The notes under the pieces: model-generated
Database searches by the model: none
What the model was told of the DNA's origin: nothing
What the model saw: the letters and a program-made list of their open reading frames with translations, nothing else
Assembly (NCBI GenBank): GCA_958296175.1
Contig: OY282448.1
Location: forward strand, 1 to 64,000
Origin: an uncultured Chloroflexota bacterium
Lineage (GTDB): Bacteria > Chloroflexota > UBA11872
Direction: 5' to 3'
DNA: 64,000 bases
In this document: positions 25,026-33,930 of the stretch, piece after piece
Layout of the letters: every line of letters starts with the position of its first letter
Numbering within the stretch: the stretch's first letter is position 1
Program-made: the position numbers and the translations under genes

Positions 25026-26826
25026 ATCACCCGCGCCCGCCTGGACGCGGCGCACGCACACCTGCGGCGAACTGCGCCGCGGCCACGTTGGGGCGTCAGT
25101 GACGCTGAACGGCTGGGTGCACCGCCGCCGCGATCAGGGCGGGCTGATCTTTCTCGACCTGCGGGACCGCTACGGCATCACGCAGGTCGCGGTCAACCGC
25201 GACCAGAACGCCGAGGCGCACGCCGCCGCCGCGCGGCTGCGGGCCGAATACGTGGCGGCGGTGACGGGCCAGGTGCGCGCGCGGCCCGCGGGCACGGCCA
25301 ACCCGAATCTGTCCACCGGCGAGGTCGAGCTGGGCGAGATCGAGCGGGTCGAAATCCTGGCCGCCTCCAAGCCGCCGCCGTTCGAGATTACGTCTGGCGC
25401 CAACGTGGACGAGTCGGTGCGGCTGACCTACCGCTATCTGGACCTGCGCCGCGAGCGCATGCGCTGGCTGACCGAGCTGCGGTTCGACATAACGCGCGTG
25501 ATGCGCGAGTTCTTGTGGGGGCGCGGGTTCCTGGAACTGGAAACGCCCACGCTGATCAAAACGACGCCGGAAGGGGCGCGGGACTTCATCGTGCCCAGCC
25601 GCCACCATCCGGGGCAGGCCTACGCGCTGCCGCAGTCGCCGCAGCAGCTTAAGCAGCTGCTGATGGTGTCGGGGCTCGACCGTTATTTCCAACTGGCGCG
25701 CTGCTACCGCGACGAAGACCTGCGCGCCGACCGCTTTGCGGAGTTCACGCAGCTCGACCTGGAAATGGCCTTCGTCGAGCGCGAGGACGTGATGGGGCTG
25801 ATCGACGACCTCTACCTGGATATCGTGCGGCGGTGTTCCAACAAGCGGCTGCTGCACGAGCAATTTCCGCGCATCACCTACGCCCAGGCGCTGGAGCGTT
25901 TCGGGACGGACAAGGTGGACCTGCGGTTTGGGCTGGAACTGCAGGACGTGAGCGCGCAGGCGGGCGGGCGCGGGTTCCGCGTGTTCGACGCCGTGCTGGC
26001 GGACGGCGGGATGGTGAAGGCCGTGGTGGTTCCCGGCGCCGCGGGGTACTCGCGCCGGCAGGTGAACGCGCTGCAAGACGTGGTGAAAACCCACGGCGCG
26101 GCCGGGCTGGCCACCATTGCACTGCACGCGGACGGCAGCGTGCGCTCGCCGCTGGAACGCTTCTTTGGCCGCCAGGGGCTGCTGGACGCGGCGCAGGCGG
26201 CCGGCGCGGGCGCGGGCGATCTGGTGTGCCTGGTGGCCGACCAGCCGGCCACGGTCAACGCCGCCCTGGCCGCCCTGCGCGCGCACCTGGGCGCACAGCT
26301 GGAACTCACCGACCCCAACGTCCTGGCCTTCTGCTGGGTGGTGGACTATCCGCTGTTCGAACGCGACGAAGAGAGCGGGCGGCTGACGTTTACGCACAAC
26401 CCCTTCTGCTCGCCGTCGGACGACTCGTTCGAGCTGCTGTACACGGACCCGGAACGAGCAGGGTCGAAGCAGTACGACCTGGCCTGCAACGGGCACGAAA
26501 TCGGCGGCGGCTCCGTGCGCGCGCACCGCGCCAAGGATCTGCACCGCATCTACGAGGTGATGGGCTTCAGCGAGGCGGAAATCGAGGAACAGATTGGCCA
26601 CATGCTGCGCGCCTTCGAATACGGCGCGCCGCCGCACGGCGGCATTGCCATGGGCCTGGAACGCATTGCCATGATCCTGGGCGACACCGCCAACCTGCGC
26701 GACGTGACAGTGTTCCCCAAGAACCAGGCGGGGGTGGACCTGATGCTGGGGGCGCCGTCGGTGATGGAGGGGGAGCAGTTGGAGGAGCTGGGGCTCGAGC
26801 TGGGCGGCTCGACACAGACGACCTAA
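25018..26826 (+). CDS. aspS: Aspartyl-tRNA synthetase
   Basis: 602 residues from the ATG with GGAG 8 bp upstream; a TTG at 24988 would add a non-family leader. The N-terminal OB fold (VTLNGWVHRRRDQGGLIFLDLRDRYG) binds the anticodon. The class II core has YRYLDLRRERM, GFLELETPTLIKTTPEGARDF, PQSPQQLKQLLM and FQLARCYRDEDLRADR, the bacterial GAD insertion follows (~290-420), and motif 3 is GIAMGLERIAMIL. It charges tRNA-Asp. In the OB fold the residue after RRRD is Gln, where discriminating enzymes usually have Leu and tRNA-Asn-mischarging ones His, so specificity cannot be called. Confidence 0.96.
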   Translation: MAESPAPAWTRRTHTCGELRRGHVGASVTLNGWVHRRRDQGGLIFLDLRDRYGITQVAVNRDQNAEAHAAAARLRAEYVAAVTGQVRARPAGTANPNLSTGEVELGEIERVEILAASKPPPFEITSGANVDESVRLTYRYLDLRRERMRWLTELRFDITRVMREFLWGRGFLELETPTLIKTTPEGARDFIVPSRHHPGQAYALPQSPQQLKQLLMVSGLDRYFQLARCYRDEDLRADRFAEFTQLDLEMAFVEREDVMGLIDDLYLDIVRRCSNKRLLHEQFPRITYAQALERFGTDKVDLRFGLELQDVSAQAGGRGFRVFDAVLADGGMVKAVVVPGAAGYSRRQVNALQDVVKTHGAAGLATIALHADGSVRSPLERFFGRQGLLDAAQAAGAGAGDLVCLVADQPATVNAALAALRAHLGAQLELTDPNVLAFCWVVDYPLFERDEESGRLTFTHNPFCSPSDDSFELLYTDPERAGSKQYDLACNGHEIGGGSVRAHRAKDLHRIYEVMGFSEAEIEEQIGHMLRAFEYGAPPHGGIAMGLERIAMILGDTANLRDVTVFPKNQAGVDLMLGAPSVMEGEQLEELGLELGGSTQTT

Positions 26827-26912
26827 GTTTTTCATCATCGTCAAAGATGCGGTGATCGGGTGCTATGGTCGCTTGCTCCAACGAAGGATATGCTCTTCCG
26901 GTTTGTGTCTTA

Positions 26913-26943
26913 CCGGCATTCCGGCGAACTCTGGAGTCCAGAA
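26913..26943 (-). repeat. Copy of the GGATTCC..GGAATG repeat, reverse orientation
   Basis: CCGGCATTCCGGCGAACTCTGGAGTCCAGA here is a near reverse complement of the unit at 20525-20560. It lies in the 158-bp gap between the convergent aspS and the AT-richer membrane-protein gene. Confidence 0.65.
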
Positions 26944-26984
26944 GCCGACCGCACATTGACAGACAAAGACGACTCGGCACCCGC

Positions 26985-28616
26985 CTATGGGGTCTCTAGA
27001 TATCGTCTGTCAATGTCGCCGAATCCGACGGTGTGTTCAAAGACGACGAGCATGTCCTGTTCGTCTACGGCCGCCTGAAGTGCAACCCAGCCTTCATGAA
27101 CAGCGCCAGGATAGAGGACAGCACCGAGAGCAGGCTTTGGTTCACGCACGCTCGGAGTGTCCCAAACGACACGTCGTTCGCCAACGGTGCGAAATGCATC
27201 ATCGGCAATCGAGCTAATATTCGTGACAATGCTTCGCACGCGGACCAGTACAAGCACATACTCCATACCTGGATCAGGAGGATCGTTGAATTGGCTAGCG
27301 GCCTTCAGCATGCTCCACGCATCGTTGCCGCGAATCACCTCGACGATTTCAATCTCAAAATAGTCAGTCCTGGCTTTCGCACCGGCTGGGACAGGATTCT
27401 CAGAGATTTTGCCGAGATTGTTCGCCACAGGCAACTCATCCACAACAGAATCGACCTTCGCACCAAGCTCAAGCGCCACGTAGTAGGCCGTATCGATAGC
27501 GCCGTAATAGTCATCGAGTATTCCTACAAGTCCATAAGCATATAGTCTTACAGTTTCACTCAGGCTAAGAAGGAAGCTCCCTGTATTAACTAGCAGAATG
27601 AGATCGGTTTCATTCTGATCTATCTCGAATGCGATCCACCCTAGAGTCGTTCCGCCACGCAGCAGGGTCGCTTCAATCTCCGTATCAGGCGTTGTGATGT
27701 ACGGAGCCCATAGAATCCCTGAAGAGCCGGTGAGTGCAAAATTCGACTTGGAAATATCAGCCTGGCCACTGCCCGTGTATGTGGCAGCCAGCTCAATAAG
27801 TATATATTCCCGATTCTCGGATGGTTGGGCACCGAATAAATGGACATCCTGGATGCGTCTCAAGGCTTCCTCACCACGAATGACTCGTAGAATCTCGAGC
27901 GACCAGTCCCGCATAGACGCAACTGAGCCCAAAGGATATGGGGTGCTCCGGTTACGACCTAAGTCTATAGGTGCAGGCGTCGGCGTGGCCGTTGCCGCAG
28001 GTGTCGGTGTAACCGTTGCCGAAGGTGTCAAGGCAGCGGTCAGCACGGGAGTCGGCGTGGACGCTGGTGTTGGTGTCAGGTCTGATGGAGGCGTTTGCGT
28101 GGGATCTGGGGCTCTTGTTGGCACTGGCGTAGGCGTCGGCCGGGGAATAGGGATTGGGGTCGGCGTTGACGGTTGCGTCAGTATTGGGTTTGGCGTCTCA
28201 GGTGTTGTCGCCTGAGTTGGAGACGCTGGCGCTGGAGATGCAGCAGACGTCGATGCGAGAACCTGCTCAGCTCGAGGCACTGGTGTCGACGTCGATGACG
28301 GAGTGTGCGTCTGGCTCTGATTACCTGTTATAGATTCATCCGCGCTCGGGTTCGTCGCTGGCAAAACGGACACAAAGTATAGTACAATCAAACCGATAGC
28401 TAACAGCACTATCAGCAGGTGTCCCTGATTTGTATTTGTCCATTTATCGCTCGTTGCGCTCTCAGACCGTTGGATCGACGCAAGAACCAGAAGCGTGAAT
28501 GGCCCGAATAATATCCCCAATAGCAACCAAATCGGCCATCTTCTCCCTCTCGCGCGGGAAAGCCATATGCATAGACAAGCCGACCCAATCCATATCCAAG
28601 GAGCGAGGATAACCAT
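26985..28616 (-). CDS. Membrane-anchored protein with Pro/Thr-rich linker and two DUF4352-like domains
   Basis: 543 residues from the ATG at 28616; a TTG start 15 codons earlier is possible. Two or three N-terminal membrane helices (~2-20, 30-50, 70-90) are followed by a ~120-residue linker of TPTP/PTPTPA repeats. Two extracellular beta-domains come next (~240-380 and ~410-540), sharing an EI.EVIRG..A motif (LEILRVIRGEEALRRI; IEIVEVIRGNDAWSML) and a closing GW.A pattern. This resembles the DUF4352/TRF2-like domains of exported proteins, and the linker type is common in Chloroflexota. AT-richer than its neighbours, suggesting transfer. Function unknown. Confidence 0.65.
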   Translation of the reverse strand: MVILAPWIWIGSACLCIWLSRARGRRWPIWLLLGILFGPFTLLVLASIQRSESATSDKWTNTNQGHLLIVLLAIGLIVLYFVSVLPATNPSADESITGNQSQTHTPSSTSTPVPRAEQVLASTSAASPAPASPTQATTPETPNPILTQPSTPTPIPIPRPTPTPVPTRAPDPTQTPPSDLTPTPASTPTPVLTAALTPSATVTPTPAATATPTPAPIDLGRNRSTPYPLGSVASMRDWSLEILRVIRGEEALRRIQDVHLFGAQPSENREYILIELAATYTGSGQADISKSNFALTGSSGILWAPYITTPDTEIEATLLRGGTTLGWIAFEIDQNETDLILLVNTGSFLLSLSETVRLYAYGLVGILDDYYGAIDTAYYVALELGAKVDSVVDELPVANNLGKISENPVPAGAKARTDYFEIEIVEVIRGNDAWSMLKAASQFNDPPDPGMEYVLVLVRVRSIVTNISSIADDAFRTVGERRVVWDTPSVREPKPALGAVLYPGAVHEGWVALQAAVDEQDMLVVFEHTVGFGDIDRRYLETP

Positions 28617-28726
28617 CAACCGAGGTCTTCCGACCCAGCAGTGTGGATTCGTCGACACCAACCTAGTCGATGTCTGGGCGTCACAGGTTCATGTAGTTCA
28701 GTCAAGGCGAGACTTGCGGGATGGTA

Positions 28727-29434
28727 TCAGGTTAGAGCCGACGGGAGAAGCCTGTCGGTCAGCCAGGCGCGGGCGTCGGTCATTTCTTGGGGGTGGACTT
28801 GGTGGGCCATGGGGTATTCGTGGTAGGTGAGATTGGCTTGTCGGCGGGTGAGGTGGGTGCGGGTTTGGCGGGCGGCTTGGATGGGGATGACGTCGTCGTG
28901 GAGGCCGTGGGCGGCGAAGACGGGGCAGTTGCGCAGGTCGGCGGCTTCGGCGTCGGGGAGGCCGAAGGGGAAGTGGCCGCTGAGCGCCATGACGCCGCAC
29001 AGCAGGTCGGGGCGCAGCGCCAGCATGCCCAGCGCCGTGACCGCGCCCTGGCTGAACCCGGCCAGGACGATGCGCGCGGGGTCGACCAATGGGAGGTGCG
29101 GACGGTCGATCGAGGGGTGGTCCGGCAGGTCGTGCGGACGGGTCGGGAGGGAGCGCAGGAAGCGCTCGAGCGCGGCCAGGCTGGCGCGCAGGGTGGGCTG
29201 CTGGCGCTGGCCGGTTTCGGCCATGCGATACCACTCGAAGCCGCCGGCCAGCACGCCGCCCAGCGGCAGCGGGGCCTGCACCGACAGCGCCAACAGGTCG
29301 GGGCGCTCGAACTCGTAAACCACGGGCGCGATGCCTGACGCAGTGTCGCCGCGGCCGTGCAGCAGGACCAGGGCAGGATGCGGGCCGGGGGCGTCGGGGG
29401 TCAGGACTGGTTCGACGTGCAGCGGGTCGGGGAT
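28727..29434 (-). CDS. Alpha/beta hydrolase, carboxylesterase/phospholipase (YpfH-like) family
   Basis: About 235 residues. LVLLHGRGDTASGI (oxyanion-hole segment), VLAGFSQGAVTALGML (nucleophile Ser in GFSQG), VFAAHGLHDDVIP (Asp) and MAHQVHPQEM (His) give a complete catalytic set. This family hydrolyses short esters or lysophospholipids in the cytoplasm. The first in-frame ATG/GTG/TTG is a GTG at 29323, which would delete the LHGRGDT strand, so translation must begin upstream. The frame is closed by a TGA at ~29441, leaving only ATC (29434) or CTG codons, so the start shown is tentative. Either a non-standard start or a sequence error is involved. Confidence 0.75.
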   Translation of the reverse strand: MPDPLHVEPVLTPDAPGPHPALVLLHGRGDTASGIAPVVYEFERPDLLALSVQAPLPLGGVLAGGFEWYRMAETGQRQQPTLRASLAALERFLRSLPTRPHDLPDHPSIDRPHLPLVDPARIVLAGFSQGAVTALGMLALRPDLLCGVMALSGHFPFGLPDAEAADLRNCPVFAAHGLHDDVIPIQAARQTRTHLTRRQANLTYHEYPMAHQVHPQEMTDARAWLTDRLLPSALT

Positions 29435-29593
29435 GGAAGATCAGGGGCGGGGGGCGGAGCGTTGGACTATAGCTTGTGATGGGGTATGATGACGGCCTAC
29501 CCTCGGACACAAAGCGGACGCCGCGAAGGAGCGGCACCGAGGTTCGGGAGCGGGCCGACGCGCGGCCCGCGCGAGCGCAGAAGGACGACGGCG

Positions 29594-29860
29594 ATGGCGA
29601 CGGCAGACCGCGAGCGCGCGGCAGAGATTGCGGAAGCGGGCCTTGGGCGCTTGGCCGAGGCTGCAATGGCAGGCGGCAGGCGCACCAGCGCGGCCGCCGT
29701 GGCGCACGCCGCCGAGCCGACCCCGACGACCTATGGGCCGCGGCCGGCGCTGGTGCTGACCCCGCCGCGTCCCGAGACGCGGGACGAGCAGCTGGACCGC
29801 ATCGCCCGCGAGATTGTGGAGCGTCACGGCGACGTGCTGGAAGCGCTGCGCTACTGCTGA
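29594..29860 (+). CDS. Small protein upstream of Doc, candidate antitoxin
   Basis: 88 residues; ATG preceded by AGAAGGA. Ala/Arg-rich with a helical N-terminus (ADRERAAEIAEAGLGRLAEAAMAG) and a charged C-terminus (RDEQLDRIAREIVERHGDVLEALRYC). It stops 4 bp before the doc-like GTG. Position, size and charge fit an antitoxin, but it does not look like Phd and its DNA-binding domain is not recognised. Confidence 0.5.
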   Translation: MATADRERAAEIAEAGLGRLAEAAMAGGRRTSAAAVAHAAEPTPTTYGPRPALVLTPPRPETRDEQLDRIAREIVERHGDVLEALRYC

Positions 29861-29864
29861 GGCC

Positions 29865-30317
29865 GTGACCGAGTTCGACGTCCAGTATCTGCAAGGGGCC
29901 GTCGAGCGCGTTCACAAACTCAACCCGCGGGTGTTCGGACGGCCGTTTCACTTTGCGAACGAGCTGCGCGACCCTGGGGCGCTGGACGCGGCGCTTGGAC
30001 TGCTGCGTCAGCGCTGGTACACGACCGACCAGCAGCGCGCCGCCGCGTTGTTTCGGTCGATCATCGCCAACCATCCGTTCATCGACGGCAACAAGCGCGT
30101 GGCCGTGATTGCCGTGGCCGCCTACGCCGGGCGCAGCTTTGGGGCGCTGGACGCGACATACGACGACCTGCGGTCGTTCGCGCTGACGGTGGCGTCGGGG
30201 GAGCCGGACGCTACGGACCTGGAGCGCGTGACGGCCTGGTTCGAGGCGCACTGGGTGGCGGGCATGTCGAGCAGCATCGATGAGCAGCGCCAGGAAGCGG
30301 ACGTTGGCGCTTCCTGA
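29865..30317 (+). CDS. doc: Fic/Doc-family toxin
   Basis: 150 residues from a GTG (GAGG just upstream). The catalytic motif HPFIDGNKRVAV (~67-78) matches the Doc consensus HxFx(D/N)GNKR. An N-terminal FDVQYLQGAVERVHKLNPRVFGRPF and the YTTDQQRAAALFRSIIANHPFI helix give the Doc layout. Doc phosphorylates EF-Tu; other Fic proteins AMPylate targets. Coupled to the small gene before it. This is a likely type II toxin-antitoxin pair; the last ~25 residues beyond the fold are unusual. Confidence 0.82.
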   Translation: MTEFDVQYLQGAVERVHKLNPRVFGRPFHFANELRDPGALDAALGLLRQRWYTTDQQRAAALFRSIIANHPFIDGNKRVAVIAVAAYAGRSFGALDATYDDLRSFALTVASGEPDATDLERVTAWFEAHWVAGMSSSIDEQRQEADVGAS

Positions 30318-30337
30318 GCGGGGGGTTGGCGCCCTGA

Positions 30338-32167
30338 CTACGGGCCGCCGCCCACGCTCCCCTCGCCATCCGCCAGGCCCAGGGTGTAGAGCTTGTAGTA
30401 GATCCCTCGGCGGGCCAGCAGGGCGCGGTGGTCGCCGCGTTCGACGACGCGGCCCTGGTCGAGCACCAAGACTTCGGTGGCGTCGCGCACGGTGGAGAGG
30501 CGGTGGGCAATGACGAAGGAGGTGCGGCCGCGCATGAGCGTTTGCAAGGCTGCTTGAATGACGCCTTCGGTCTGGGTGTCGACCGAGCTGGTGGCTTCGT
30601 CCAACACCAGCACGCGCGGGTCGGTCAGCACCGCGCGGGCGAAGGAGACCAGCTGGCGCTGGCCGGTGGAGAGGCCGCCGCCGCGTTCTTCCACCTGCGT
30701 GTCGTAGCCGAAGGGCAGGCTTTGCACGTATTCATGCAGGCGCACGGCCTGGGCAGCCTGGACGACCTGCGCGCGGGTGGCGTCGGGGCGGCCGTAGGCG
30801 ATGTTGTCGTGAATGCTGCCGCTGAACAGGAACGGTTCCTGCAAGACCAGGGCAACCTGCCGCCGCAGCGAGGTTTGGGTCACGCCGCGCACGTCGCGCC
30901 CGTCGATCAGCACCGCGCCGCCGGTGACGTCGTAAAAGCGCAGCAGCAGGTTGATGATGGTGGTCTTGCCGGCACCGGTGGCGCCCACCAGCGCGATGCA
31001 GTCGCCCGGCTCGGCCTGGATATCGACGCCGCGCAGCACCGGGCGGTCTGGCTCGTAGGCAAAGCTGACGTTTTGGAACGAAACCCGGCCCTGCACGCGG
31101 GGCAGCTCGGCCGCGTCGGGGCGGTCGGTCATGGCTTCGTCGGTGTCCAGGATTTCGAAGACGCGTTCGGCCGAGGACATGGCGGCCTGCATGGTGTCCC
31201 AGCGCGAGGCCAGTTCCTGCACGGGGCCAAAGAAGCGGTCGACGAGCAGGATGAAGGCGGTCACCACGCCCAGACTGACCTCGGTGGATGCATCGACGGC
31301 CAGAGAGCCGCCCACCCACAGCACCAAGCCGGTGGAGACGGCGGCGAACACTTCCACCACCGGCTCCGCCGACGACGAGACCGTCAGCGCCCGGAACTGC
31401 GCCCGCGCCTGCGCACGGTTGACGGTGTCGAAGCGCTGCGCGTTGACCCGCTCACGCGCGAAGGCCTGGGTGACGCGCATGCCCAGGATCGACTCGGCGA
31501 TCACGCCGTTCAGGGTGGAGGTGCGGGCGCGCATGCGGCGGTAAGCGGCGCGCGCCAGCCTGGCGAACACAATGCCGCTGAGAAAGAGCAGCGGCGCCGC
31601 CGCCAGAGCGATGAGCGTGAGCTGCCAGCTCAACAGCAGCATGCCCACCACGATGCCGATCAACAGGACCACGTCGGCCACCAGGCCGATGGCGCCTTCG
31701 GTGACGGCTTCGCCGATTTGTTCGACGTCCGAAGCCATGCGGCCGATCAGGCGGCCGGTGATCTGGCGGTCATAAAAGCGCAGCGGCAGGCGCTGGTATT
31801 TTTGGAAGAGCTGCACGCGCATGGCGTGCAGCATGTTTTGGCCCAGGTGTGCGTTGGTGAGCAACAGGACGTGGGTGCCGCCGGCGTGCAACACGGTTGC
31901 GGCCAGGAATCCCAGCGCCGCCAGGGACAAGACGGCGGGGTCGCCGGCGCGGATGCCCCGGTCGATGGCGACCCCGATGATGATGGGCTGCGCAACGGCG
32001 AACCCCGACACGATCAGCACGGCCAGACTGGCGACCAGCACGCGGCGGCGGTCACGCAACAAGTAGCCCAGCAGACGCGCCAGCAACTGGCGGTCGAAGG
32101 CGGCGTATTCGCTCTCTTCCTGCTCGAACGTGCCGCGCGCCTGGGCCGTTTGCATGCCCATTTTCAT
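30338..32167 (-). CDS. ABC exporter half-transporter, catalytically canonical subunit
   Basis: 609 residues: a type I exporter membrane domain with six helices (~40-330), then an ATPase. Walker A is ALVGATGAGKTT (~395), the signature motif is the variant LSTGQ (GGGLSTGQRQLVSF), and Walker B is VLVLDEATSSVD with a normal Glu, followed by the H-loop FVIAHRLSTV. Its ATG overlaps the stop of the gene before it (ATGA). With that gene it should form a heterodimeric exporter for lipids, drugs or peptides. The last gene of a three-gene run after the AI-2E-type permease. Confidence 0.9.
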   Translation of the reverse strand: MKMGMQTAQARGTFEQEESEYAAFDRQLLARLLGYLLRDRRRVLVASLAVLIVSGFAVAQPIIIGVAIDRGIRAGDPAVLSLAALGFLAATVLHAGGTHVLLLTNAHLGQNMLHAMRVQLFQKYQRLPLRFYDRQITGRLIGRMASDVEQIGEAVTEGAIGLVADVVLLIGIVVGMLLLSWQLTLIALAAAPLLFLSGIVFARLARAAYRRMRARTSTLNGVIAESILGMRVTQAFARERVNAQRFDTVNRAQARAQFRALTVSSSAEPVVEVFAAVSTGLVLWVGGSLAVDASTEVSLGVVTAFILLVDRFFGPVQELASRWDTMQAAMSSAERVFEILDTDEAMTDRPDAAELPRVQGRVSFQNVSFAYEPDRPVLRGVDIQAEPGDCIALVGATGAGKTTIINLLLRFYDVTGGAVLIDGRDVRGVTQTSLRRQVALVLQEPFLFSGSIHDNIAYGRPDATRAQVVQAAQAVRLHEYVQSLPFGYDTQVEERGGGLSTGQRQLVSFARAVLTDPRVLVLDEATSSVDTQTEGVIQAALQTLMRGRTSFVIAHRLSTVRDATEVLVLDQGRVVERGDHRALLARRGIYYKLYTLGLADGEGSVGGGP

Positions 32168-33930
32168 GGGGCGTCCGTCCCTGACTCGCTGAGGTCCGCG
32201 CGGGTTTGTTCGGCCTGCCGCACTTGCAGCTCGTAAAGGTCGCGGTAGAACCCGGGCCGCGCGGCGAGCTGGGCGTGGGTTCCGCGGTCGACAACGCCTC
32301 CGTCATCGACGACCAGAATCTCGTCGGCGTGTTCGACCGAGCTGATGCGCTGGGAGACGATGAAGGTGGTGCGGCCGTGGGCGCGGCGGCGCAGCGCGGC
32401 CTGGATGCGGCGTTCGGTTTCGGTATCCACGCTGGAGGTGGCGTCGTCCAAGATCAGGATGGGGGCGTTCAGGAGCAAGGCGCGCGCGATGGTCAGGCGC
32501 TGGCGCTGGCCGCCGGACAGGCCGACGCCGCGCTCGCCGACCACGGTGTCGAACCCCTGGGGCAAGTCCCTGACGAAGTCGTACGCCTGCGCGTCGCGGG
32601 CGGCGGCTTCGATGCGTTCGCGGCTGGCGTCGGGGTCGCCGTAGGCAATGTTGTTCGCAATGGTGTCGGAAAAGAGAAAGGGGTCCTGCGGCACGATGGC
32701 CACCGCCGCCCGCAGCGCGTGCAGGTCGAAGGCGCGCGCGTCGCGGCCGTCCAGCCGCACCATGCCGGCGGCTGGGTCGTAGTAGCGCGGGATCAAGTTC
32801 AGCAAGCTGGACTTACCCGAGCCGGTGGGACCCACGACGCCCACCACCACGCCGGGCGCGGCCGAGGCGTGGACGCCGCTGACGACCGGGCGCTGGTCGA
32901 AGGCGACGCCCACCTGGTCGAGTTCCACACGTCCGCGGACGCCGTGCTCTGCGGCGCCCGCCGCCGGGCTGGCGATGGCGATCGGCGCATCCATCAAGCC
33001 AAACAACCGTTCCGCCGACACAACCGTGCGCGCCAAGCGCTGCACGAGGAAGCCCAGCACACGCGTGGGCATGATGAGACGGGCGAAGTAGTAATAAAAC
33101 GCCACCAGCACGCCCGGGGACAAGGCGCCTTGAATGGTCAACAGGCCGCCGGCCCAGATGACGACCAGCGTGCCCAGCCCCGCCATCAGAAGCTGGGCGG
33201 GCATCACGCGCGCGCGCAGGCGGATGGGCGCCAACGCGCGCAGCCGCATGGCGTCGGCCTCGGATTGGAAGGCGTCGATTTCGCGCGCTTCGGTTGCAAA
33301 GGCCTTGACCACGCGGATGCCGTTCAGGTTCTCGCTGAGCGTGCGCGTGAGCCGCGCCTGCTGGAGGCGGTAGCCCAGCCACATGGGGCGCACGAGACGC
33401 CCGTACACCACCGCCAGCACCGCCATGCACGCCAGCACCGCCAGCGCCATCAGGGTGAGCTGCGGACTGGCCAATAACATGCCGGCCACGATCACGACGT
33501 AGACGCCGACCACGCGCACGATTTCCATCGCCCCGGCGCCGGTGAAGCTGGCGACAGTGTTGGCGTCACTGATGCCGATCGTGATGACGTCGCCGCTGTC
33601 CACACGGTCGTAGTAGGTGAAGGGCAGCCGCTGGAGCTTGTCGTAGAGCTCGTTGCGCAGCGTGCGCGCGACGCGCGACTGGTACCAGCGCTGCCCGATG
33701 CGCGAGGCGAACAACGCACCGCCGCGCACCACGATCAAGGCCGCCGTCAGCAGGGACAGCTCGGCCAGGCGCGACGTATCGCCCGCCTCTATGCCCTCGT
33801 CGATCACGCGCGCCACGACCTGCGGAACCGCCAGGTCCATGGCCGCCGAGACGGCCCAGACCAGGACGGTGAACAAGACGAGCGGCCAATACGCCCGCGC
33901 GTACGCAAGCGTGCGCCAGATAGACCCTAT
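32164..33930 (-). CDS. ABC exporter half-transporter with degenerate Walker B; probable AUA start
   Basis: 588 residues if started at ATA 33930, which overlaps the stop of the upstream gene as ATAG. The first normal start in frame, TTG at 33876, would lose the elbow helix (SIWRTLAYARAYWPL) found in this family. Membrane domain ~10-310, then ATPase with Walker A VVGPTGSGKSS, signature LSGGQ and Walker B LILDDATSSVD, where Asp replaces the catalytic Glu. Together with LSTGQ in the partner this predicts one active and one degenerate ATP site, as in TM287/288 and BmrCD. Exported substrate unknown. Confidence 0.85.
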   Translation of the reverse strand: MGSIWRTLAYARAYWPLVLFTVLVWAVSAAMDLAVPQVVARVIDEGIEAGDTSRLAELSLLTAALIVVRGGALFASRIGQRWYQSRVARTLRNELYDKLQRLPFTYYDRVDSGDVITIGISDANTVASFTGAGAMEIVRVVGVYVVIVAGMLLASPQLTLMALAVLACMAVLAVVYGRLVRPMWLGYRLQQARLTRTLSENLNGIRVVKAFATEAREIDAFQSEADAMRLRALAPIRLRARVMPAQLLMAGLGTLVVIWAGGLLTIQGALSPGVLVAFYYYFARLIMPTRVLGFLVQRLARTVVSAERLFGLMDAPIAIASPAAGAAEHGVRGRVELDQVGVAFDQRPVVSGVHASAAPGVVVGVVGPTGSGKSSLLNLIPRYYDPAAGMVRLDGRDARAFDLHALRAAVAIVPQDPFLFSDTIANNIAYGDPDASRERIEAAARDAQAYDFVRDLPQGFDTVVGERGVGLSGGQRQRLTIARALLLNAPILILDDATSSVDTETERRIQAALRRRAHGRTTFIVSQRISSVEHADEILVVDDGGVVDRGTHAQLAARPGFYRDLYELQVRQAEQTRADLSESGTDAP

